NCBI GenBank assembly: GCA_012845835.1
Contig: JABAKD010000012.1
Span: 7,565,233-7,629,232, forward strand
From: Undaria pinnatifida
Lineage: Eukaryota; Sar; Phaeophyceae; Laminariales; Alariaceae
Direction of reading: 5' to 3'
DNA length: 64,000 nt
Shown: one piece after another, positions 57,471 through 64,000 of the stretch
How positions within the stretch are numbered: the first letter of the stretch is position 1
Layout of the letters: each line of letters begins with the position of its first letter
The notes under the pieces: model-generated
Databases searched by the model: none
Told to the model about the DNA's origin: nothing
Seen by the model: the letters and a program-made list of their open reading frames with translations, nothing else
Position numbers and translations under genes: made by a program

Positions 57471-58242
57471 AAGGATGCGGTATAATGCGGGTGTTCGCGA
57501 GCCACGGGTAAACTCAAGGAGCTGCTGTCTCTTCTGCTTATTCTGACACGTATGACTTGTTGGTTTCTTCCCGCAAAGTCACCAGACCTATGCATCTACT
57601 GTTCAAACCTGTAACGCGCCAGCACTCTCGTTACTTAATCCTTAAAAATCGCAAAGATATTCTGCACGGATTCCAAGTGGGGTGTTCCACAAAACGTGGT
57701 CGCAGATCAAACGGGATTCCTGCTAAAACGTAATGCCATCATCGGGGCCGTCCGTGTGTAGCGAAACCTCAGCCCTTGAATCGTTTCGAGAACTGATCAT
57801 CCGTCGTGCGCGCAACTTGTGCTCTCAGTCTCAGGAGCAGCATGTATCGGGGCACCCTTCAGTAAACCCATGGACGTCCTGAGGAATCGTCTCGACCAAA
57901 GCAATAGTAAGACACTGATGTCTGTAGCCGTGCTCTCGCCCCACTATTAATAGTGATAATTCACATGTGGCCGCTGTACGTGGTGTTTTTGTCAAGTCAG
58001 GTTCAGCTTTCGCAAAAAAAATTGAATCATACACAAACCAGGGCTGGCTGTACATGAGAACTCCTTGATTCAGTCCCCTGTCGCAACGTGCCCGGACGAA
58101 TCCTCCAGGGGTCAGGCTGTCCGCTTGTTGCATGATTTCGCGGGCCAGCAATCAATTTCTAGTGGATAGATGGACCAAGATTCAGGCGTAGACACAATAC
58201 AACACAACCTCTAAACCTAACCCTAACCTTAGCGCAGCCAAA
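57471..58242. other. No recognised gene
   Basis: A 106-codon minus frame (57831-58151) has no motif. AACCTAACCCTAACCTTAG at 58210 is another telomere-like stretch. Confidence 0.3.
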
Positions 58243-58890
58243 ATGGCGCATTGCTGGAGCCTACCCAACAACGACTTGGGACAGGTACACCATCTTGGAT
58301 GTCGCCGTTGCTTCTCCACGCTTGTTGAGGCTATGATAGGAAGTATTTCCGATGGTGGAATCAAGGCACACGTACACCGATCAAATCATACCTCTAAGCC
58401 TGACTCCAATCGAGGCCAACGGCACCGGGAGAGAAACAGACCAGGAAAAACGCGTCTGCGCCACTTTTTTTCGCCCATTGAGCGAATTGTTTCCGAACCG
58501 CGGACCACGAATTTCCTCCTCATCCAAAACAGAAAGCTAAAACTGCTGGAAACCTATTACCCATCCCGATGCCTTAACACGTTTTCAGGACTACTTGCCC
58601 TGACGCCAACCCGCAGCCACAACAGGATAAACCGCGGCCGGCCACAGCCAGGCTGCGCCGCTTTCGCATCGATCGAGAAAATTCCAAAGTACGGACCACG
58701 ATATACAAAGTATATACCTTCCTGGGCAAAAACGGCAAGTCGATTTTTCTGGAAATTTACACCCGGACACTTTGTTAGGACTACTTATTTCTGCCAAACC
58801 TTGAACCGACCAGGATCGAAAGAACGAAAGAACCAACGGACGTGTGACTGGGCCGAATTCGCATCGGCTTACTACCTTCCTGACCGATAA
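58243..58890 (+). CDS. Open frame of 215 codons, unknown, probably repeat-derived
   Basis: It starts MAHCWSLPNNDLGQVHHLGC. It is basic and has no domain I know. Its second half contains CCGGACACTTTGTTAGGACT, the word of the tandem repeat at 56500-57470, and GGACCACGA stretches shared with 59650-59670, so at least that part is repetitive DNA. A start-proximal exon remains possible. Confidence 0.12.
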   Translation: MAHCWSLPNNDLGQVHHLGCRRCFSTLVEAMIGSISDGGIKAHVHRSNHTSKPDSNRGQRHRERNRPGKTRLRHFFSPIERIVSEPRTTNFLLIQNRKLKLLETYYPSRCLNTFSGLLALTPTRSHNRINRGRPQPGCAAFASIEKIPKYGPRYTKYIPSWAKTASRFFWKFTPGHFVRTTYFCQTLNRPGSKERKNQRTCDWAEFASAYYLPDR

Positions 58891-58956
58891 GAACAAAGAA
58901 ATGAATAGAAATTCGGGGAAAATTTGCGGCAGGCCGGATATTTTCTTAGGGCTATT

Positions 58957-59545
58957 GTTAAGGTATTAGTGGGGTATTAGTCCGTTTGACCACTTGCAAC
59001 TGGTTAACCGATAGCTTACCCAAACTAATCCTTATAACACTCTCCCCCCCTGAAACGGCGGGATAGCAGGTCGGCCGGATATACGGCGGACCTCTGTCAA
59101 TATCCAAGCCGTTTCATTTCCTGGGGATACCAGGAAGAGTATTTATCAAGTTCGCCATGGGAAAATCTGAAAAAGTTTATTATGGTGGATGTGGGGATCG
59201 AACCCACGACCCAAAAACCCATGGTCTGTCGACGATGCCATTTGTTAAATTAAAGGTGGGGGACACAGAGTGCCCCCTGCAGGTCTGCCAATTGAGCAGG
59301 TCTTCGGAGAGTACTCACTTTCGTTCCTTCGTAGAGATGTAGCTTTATTCGATTCCACCAGAGCCCGGGATAGCTTCCGAGATCGGAGGCGCGTGCCTCC
59401 GATCTAATTCCTAACTTCCCCGAATATAAACCGCCAACCTTATCATACGAAACCCATTCAAATGATCTCAAATTCGGATACCTACAGGCCTTTCGAGGCC
59501 GTATCTTAACACTATCTCCCTCCCTGAACGGTGGGATAGACTATA
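58957..59545 (-). mobile_element. Composite tRNA-like element, most complete copy
   Basis: The plus-strand order is module A (58957-59040), module B (59041-59160), tRNA-like segment (59180-59248), module C (59250-59510), then a second partial module B (59504-59545, CTCCCTGAACGGTGGGATAG-like). On the minus strand, a box-A-like GCTCAATTGGCAGACC in C precedes a hairpin GGGGGCAC..GTGTCCCCC. The T arm GTGGGTTCGATCCCCAC and a terminal ATCCACCA then follow about 95 bases downstream of box A. Module C also contains a perfect palindrome, GATCGGAGGC-GCGT-GCCTCCGATC, at 59381-59404. Confidence 0.65.
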
Positions 59546-60950
59546 GCGCTACCTCTGGTATACCGATGTACAGTCTACGGGGAACTGGCCAGGGATGAAC
59601 GAAGTGAGCGCTGTTGGGCCGCTTCCGCATGACGCGGAAAAAACCCGCACCATGGACCACGACTGACTGATTGTGAATTGCGCGCAACGTTCCTTTCTGG
59701 CCGTATAAGGAGGGAGCTAAAAACTGTTGACCCTCTCATACCAGCAGGAGTGCCACCGGTCTATCTATTTGTCCCTCAATGCACTCAACGAAGTTCTCCA
59801 CACCTCGTAACACGCGCAATCGAACCAAGTACCCACGCACAGATTGTCAAGGAAATAATATGAGGCGCGTTTTGACGACATTGTCGATATCACAGCAACA
59901 GCAACAACAGCAGCGGCAGATGCGTGGGGTATACTTTTCAGCAAAACAAATACGGGTAGTTTGCATCCTTTTTTTTCAAATATATGTGCCACGGCTTTCG
60001 TTTTCCTGGCTGCGGAATAAGATTGACTGACACATTCTGGGAAAATTGCGTCCTGACACTTTGTTGTTTGAATCAGCAGTCAATGCTACTCGTTCCTGAG
60101 CCATTCTTGTCGAAGCTACGTCATTTAGTCCAAACTTTCCACAGGTTCCACTTTTTTTTTTGTTTTCTCGTTTCCCAAAATAAATGCCAGAAAACATGGA
60201 AATTTGGAACTTGTAGCGTTCCAAGTTTTACACGCAGCGAAATTTCCATATCTATTTTGACCGAGCACGACCTACGCCACATTACGATATATCATATTAT
60301 GCAAATTCCAAAAAGAATGCGAGGAGGAAAGCTTCAAAATGGATGGCCTTAAGACGGAGTGCACCTTTTCGGAAGGTTGGTGTCCGGCCGAACGTTTGTT
60401 GGACAACTTTTAACGGGAAAGAGACTACACAGAACAATGCGAGAAAGCTGCTTCCCGCCATTGTAGTATTAAAACTACCGGCTTTGGCTGGCCAATGATC
60501 CGGTCTTCTTCAAAGTATTTTTTCCTCGGTGGTCCACATGGCTTCCTTCCCTCATGCTGCCCGCGATCCCACCATCCGCTACTGCTTCAGCCTGTCATAT
60601 CACGACGTCTTCACCACCACTACGACCATTCAGTGGTACTGTTGTATTGCCTTCCCACGACATCCTCACCACTGCTACCAAAAACTACTACTACCAAATA
60701 CCACGGGTTTGCGTGCCCACGGCGAGCACTCAGTACTCATCGTTTACAAAGGAAGGTGAAATTGCCTAGTCAGTAACACACGGCTTTGTTTTATACTCCG
60801 AAGTATTATATAGCAACCAATGCAACACCGAGTCGAACTCGCTTCCCATGTGCATGCCTGCAGTAAATAGATGTACTGCTGTAGTAGGATTTACTACTTT
60901 TCGAATTATGGCTGTGAGTGGGTAATCAGTTGGGCCCTATGGTAACAAAT
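59546..60950. other. Unrecognised DNA with diverged repeat words
   Basis: GGGAAAATTGCGTCCTGACA...CTTTGTTG at 60040-60065 and GTCCGGCCGAACGTTTGTTG at 60382 echo the 56.5-58.8 kb repeats. GCAACAGCAACAACAGCAGC is at 59894. Frames up to 122 codons carry no motif. The CGAGTTCGACTCG palindrome at 60830-60842 resembles box B but has no box A partner. Confidence 0.35.
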
Positions 60951-60954
60951 CTCC

Positions 60955-61310
60955 CCCCCCTCCCCTATACAGTAGAAGGAGGAACGGCATGGCATACAAT
61001 GTGTTGGAGGAGGATAGAAGGAAGGAGACGGACGTGACACGTTGAAATTTGGAATATCGGATAGTAGCGAGAAAAAGATCGCTATCCTCGGAGATACATG
61101 GTGTGCACAGACGGTCAGACAGGAAGGAGATAAGATACGCAAAACAATAGTTATCATGTGTATAGTCTAGTACTGTAGTAGTCGACTACGGAAGAAACAT
61201 ACTGAGAGTCTCCAAATGTTGCAGGCGTCTCTGTTGGGAGTAGGAACGGTGCTCCGTCTCGAAACGGATGCGTAGTCAACGGTCAAATGGCTAAGGCAAG
61301 CCAAAAATAA
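60955..61310 (+). pseudogene. Non-LTR retrotransposon polyprotein, C-terminal fragment 1
   Basis: It is readable in pieces: YNVLEEDRRKETDVTR, then after a frame change LKFGISDSSEKKIAILGDTW and CAQTVRQEGDKIRKT, then SPNVAGVSVGSRNGAPSRNG and CVVNGQMAKASQK with a stop at 61308-61310. This order is that of the region C-terminal to the reverse transcriptase in LINE-type polyproteins, lacking the RT itself. The break between RKT and SPN contains about 55 unrelated bases including TAGTCTAGTACTGTAGTAG. It is dead through frameshifts and 5' truncation. A C run follows. Confidence 0.75.
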
Positions 61311-61329
61311 CAAATGAGGACCCCCCCCC

Positions 61330-61826
61330 AGGGCGAGAGAGGATTGAAGACGTATTTTCACGACTCAATGGACTACGCGAAAACGCTGAAACTGCGTTTT
61401 CGTGACCTGCCAAAAAGAAGAAAGAGGCATAACAGTATATGCGTAGTTGGGTAGGGGGGGAAGAAGGCGCGAAGAGCTGCCCTTGTGGCAACGCAGGCGA
61501 AAGTGGAACCCACGTAGTGGGAGAATGCGAACTGTACAAGGAGGGACGGAATGTGTTGGAGGAAGAGATGAGGAAAATAGACGGATAGATGCGACATGGA
61601 GAAGAAGAAAACGATCGGCAGACCTGGATACAGATGTAGGACACATATATATGGCCAAAGAGGAACGAGATATGATAAGCAAAACGTTCTATGTGGTATG
61701 TGGATTAAGTACTAACGCACTGAGCGCCCGAATGTTGGAGGTGTCTCTATTAGGAGTAGGAACGGTGCTCCGTCTCCAAACGGATGCGTGGTCAATGGTC
61801 AAATGGCTAAGGCAAGCAACAAATGA
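61330..61826 (+). pseudogene. Non-LTR retrotransposon polyprotein, C-terminal fragment 2
   Basis: This is the longest LINE remnant. It starts RGLKTYFHDSMDYAKTLKLR and FRDLPKRRKRHNS. A cysteine-histidine motif CPCGNAGESGTHVVGEC (coded from 61478) has spacing C-X1-C-X8-H-X4-C, like the CCHC motif near the C terminus of many LINE ORF2 proteins. ELYKEGRNVLEEEMRKIDG, CDMEK and finally ERPNVGGVSIRSRNGAPSPN to a stop at 61824-61826 follow. Stops and frame changes break it at least three times. The 145-codon frame 61447-61884 is a chance path through it. It lies directly behind fragment 1 in the same orientation. Confidence 0.8.
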
Positions 61827-61885
61827 GTACGCCCCCCCCCCCCCGCCCCCCCTGCAACGAACGGTGGCTATGCAGTCACACTAGC
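61827..61885 (+). repeat. C-rich 3' region of the LINE copy
   Basis: GTACG followed by 12 C, G and 7 C. The corresponding place behind the other two copies is also C-rich, so a C-rich 3' untranslated region seems to be part of this family. Confidence 0.5.
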
Positions 61886-61975
61886 ACGTAGGCCGGTATA
61901 CGAGCGGCCGCGTCCATATCCAAGCGGTTACAACTCCTGGGGGCCCAGAGAGAGTATATGTGATACGTACTAGGG
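61886..61975 (-). mobile_element. Composite tRNA-like element, module B fragment
   Basis: GTAGGCCGGTATACGAGCGG, CCGCGTCCATATCCAAGCGG and CTCCTGGGGGCCCAGAGAGA match module B at 55455-55530. Modules A, C and the tRNA-like part are absent. It abuts the LINE tail. Confidence 0.55.
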
Positions 61976-62279
61976 AATAATCGGCATCCCCGCCCCCCCG
62001 GCGTTGGCGCCACGGCCAAGCAAGTAGCTTAGACTATATTAGAAGACGAATCTACACCAAATGCACGGTATCACATGATGCACAGCGTAGCGACCTGGTA
62101 GTCTCTGAGTTTAACGTACACGAACAACGGCGAATAGAAGCAGCGAGACAGATAGTCGACGGACATCATGTCGGGCAGGAGAGGCTACGATACGGAAGCA
62201 GTTGCATCGTCACAAACAGCCGATATAGAAAATAATCCAGGATATCGTAAAAACCCAGGGTACCGCGAGCACCCTTTTT
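61976..62279. other. No recognised feature
   Basis: Nothing beyond a C run at 61992. Confidence 0.3.
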
Positions 62280-63040
62280 AAGAAATGAGCGGAAGATACG
62301 AAGAAATCCCGAAAGCATGCTCGTACTCGTCCTGTGCTCATGTATGCGTGGTATCACACTATATACCAGGCACTTCAGCGGCAGCAGTGTGACAGACTCT
62401 GGGCTGTACGTATCCGAGCAACACTTCAGGCAGCGTGACAGACAGCTCACGAAATAAGAAATGAGCGTGACAGACACGCGATGGAAAACTCTAGGACATC
62501 GCCAACAAAACATGGGTACGTGGTATGTTTTTCGGCACAAAAAAGGCACAAAGTTGGTACCAGGCATCAAACTTGGACAAATATGCGCGGCAACCCCGAC
62601 GATTGTTTGTTGTGTGAATTCAGACCTGTGTTGCGAGACGTTTCCTGGCCAACAAGAGACCCCTTCGGATTTGTACTTATTATCCGAGCGAGTTGTATCG
62701 TGCCAACTTGCTGCCTGAAACATGGTGGTGGCGGACAGGCAAGCAGACGTCAGGCACAACAACAACAACAGGCACAACTTCAACAACAGCAGCAGCAGTA
62801 GTATTATTAATGGAGATGCGTGAAAGTGCGGGAGAAAACAAACAGGTATCAAGTAAGTGGGCATCTTCCTCGGACTAAGATACGCAGGAACCCCGAGGAT
62901 TTTGTTCGTGCGAAGACAGACTGCGAGACGTGCACTAGCGACATAGACACCTTGAGATTTGTTCTGATCCCGAGCGTTGTATTGTGCCAATTTGTGACGT
63001 GAAACATGGGGTGTCGGGCACGCAGAAGACAGACGGGCGT
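62280..63040. repeat. Three diverged units, about 295-base period
   Basis: Landmarks per unit are AAGATACGAAGAAATCCCGA / ATGCGCGGCAACCCCGACGA / AAGATACGCAGGAACCCCGA near 62288, 62583 and 62876, then TATCCGAGC or ATCCCGAGC followed by GTTGTAT-like sequence and GAAACATGG or AGAAATG. Plus-strand readings share RRNP-like peptides (KIRRNPESM, NMRGNPDD, KIRRNPEDF), so the ancestor may have been coding. (CAA)n/(CAG)n lies at 62757-62801. Confidence 0.55.
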
Positions 63041-63663
63041 GAGCTTTTCGGATGTTGTTGTGAGATTTTGTTTTTCTAGCACCGAAATGTTAACTCTACT
63101 TTCTTTGCTAATAAACGGGTGGACATTGAACTGTTTCTCTGTATTTAATTCAGTGGGCAGCATGAATGTATCTGATCTACACGTAGTATATAGATTAGAC
63201 TTCAGGAGAAGAGTGTGTATGTACATGTATTTTTAGTATTTTCAGGTTCAACATGGGTTGTACCTGGCAAAAGTTTATTTCTGGTCCGTGGTGTGGACTA
63301 CTTCTCAATTCTGATTTATTTGTGGACGTGTGGACGATGAGGAAGGTTCGAATAACAGGCGATTAAAAAAAAGCATGGGTCCTCCCGTCGACGCCACTAT
63401 TTGTATTTCATTTGATGTTGAGGGCCTTATTATTGATAGAGAGGAGGTGTTTGCACCTACCGTTATTTTCCCGGGGCTCCTCGCTTTAAAGGAAGGGGGT
63501 AGCAGTTGTATCCATTCGTGCCTTGTGGGCTCTATCCCTCAAGTCAGGTACTCTATTCCTCAGTCAGTTCAAGAGCTCTATCTATTATACCAGAGGTCCT
63601 CGCTTGAGGAGCTCTTCTGTTCCCTACTTACTTGAGGAGCTTTGTTCTATAATACATACAACT
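63041..63663. other. No recognised gene; short palindromic GAGGAGCTC words
   Basis: CTCGCTTGAGGAGCTCTTCT and ACTTGAGGAGCTTTG at 63599-63645 resemble the GAGCTC box of family A but no complete element is seen. A 101-codon plus frame (63330-63635) has no motif. Confidence 0.3.
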
Positions 63664-63772
63664 CGTAATGCGCGCGATCGGAGTATTACACACAGCTTGC
63701 AAAGATGAGTTTCGACGAAATCTTCGATCTCACAGCTGGATGGAGTGTATTTTCATTTTTTACAATAATATT
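63664..63772 (+). mobile_element. Family X 3'-end fragment
   Basis: CGTAATGCGCGCGATCGGAG, CACAGCTTGCAAAGATGAG and TTCGATCTCACAGCTGGATG. A 4-base insertion (GATG) breaks the MSFDEIFDLTAG reading that starts at 63704. It breaks off just upstream of the CGTAATGCGC block. Confidence 0.65.
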
Positions 63773-64000
63773 CATTTGACTAATCACCCAACATCTGACG
63801 CGTCCACGACAAATGAAAGCACAAATCGATTAACAACACCTACCTACTACCTAATAATCAATGCCATCGAGCTAGCTACTACTATTAGTCTAATAGGTAG
63901 AAAACGAACAACAATAATATTATTAGTCTATGATGGCAATAACAACACACATGACGTCAAAATCATAATTCAAAAATAGTGTAGACTACTATTAATACTA

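Noticed and set aside
60820-60860. CGAGTTCGACTCG as a tRNA T arm
   Set aside because: It is a simple palindrome without a box A or acceptor partner.
61447-61884. 145-codon plus-strand frame as an intact gene
   Set aside because: Its frame crosses the broken LINE coding sequence out of register. The LINE reading is spread over other frames.
62166-62990. 274-codon minus-strand open frame, the longest in the window
   Set aside because: It contains a poly-leucine stretch from the CAA/CAG tract and runs antisense through the three-unit repeat. It has no motif.

Overview
The window looks like gene-poor, repeat-dense nuclear DNA of a eukaryote. It contains no operon-like gene packing, no recognisable bacterial genes, and no rRNA. 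It does contain trinucleotide and tetranucleotide microsatellites, long poly-C/poly-G runs, many short non-autonomous transposons, tRNA-like repeat modules, truncated non-LTR retrotransposon ends and short interstitial CCCTAA runs. A microbial alga or another protist is my guess; the sequence does not fix the lineage. The only protein homology I recognise is the C-terminal end of a non-LTR (LINE-type) reverse-transcriptase polyprotein, present as three 5'-truncated, broken copies. The open frames longer than about 100 codons lie mostly in repeats or low-complexity tracts. A few non-repeat frames are listed at low confidence because I cannot exclude that they are exons.

Layout. 0-2.5 kb: two complete inverted-repeat elements (families A and B) and a degraded third. 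3.2-4.5 kb: a CATGCACC minisatellite. 4.7-6.4 kb: family X repeats with G runs. 6.5-14 kb: small local duplications, microsatellites and unrecognised DNA. 14-14.7 kb: a family A element abutting a tRNA-like composite element. 15.5-16.6 kb: a complex tandem repeat. 17-19.6 kb: a tRNA-like fragment and family A copies. 20.5-21.9 kb: a tandem array followed by the clearest composite tRNA-like element. 23.1-27.4 kb: a minisatellite, two family A copies, and a long family X copy with the longest poly-C run. 27.4-31.2 kb: a domain saturated with the 7-mer TAGTCTA/TAGACTA, plus tandem repeats.

31.5-37.6 kb: family X, family A copies, a degenerate array, a GC-rich island, and an array interrupted by a cleanly flanked family A insertion. 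38.8-44 kb: a LINE tail, a (YTG)n block, and purine and pyrimidine blocks. 44.4-46.3 kb: family A copies around an unusually open 570-base stretch. 47.2-48 kb: a large CCTG tract inside a tandem repeat. 48.6-52.3 kb: three tandem segments each carrying an element of family A type, then further copies. 53.1-60.5 kb: family X, duplications, tRNA-like composites and a repeat field with interstitial telomere-like CCCTAA. 60.9-63 kb: two LINE tails back to back and a three-unit diverged repeat.

There is no visible pathway or gene system. The coherent story is of repeat families interacting: elements inserted in arrays, arrays amplified with elements inside them, and truncated retrotransposon ends sharing C-rich tails. 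Copy calls and alignments were made by eye, and element ends are usually good to within about 10 bases.
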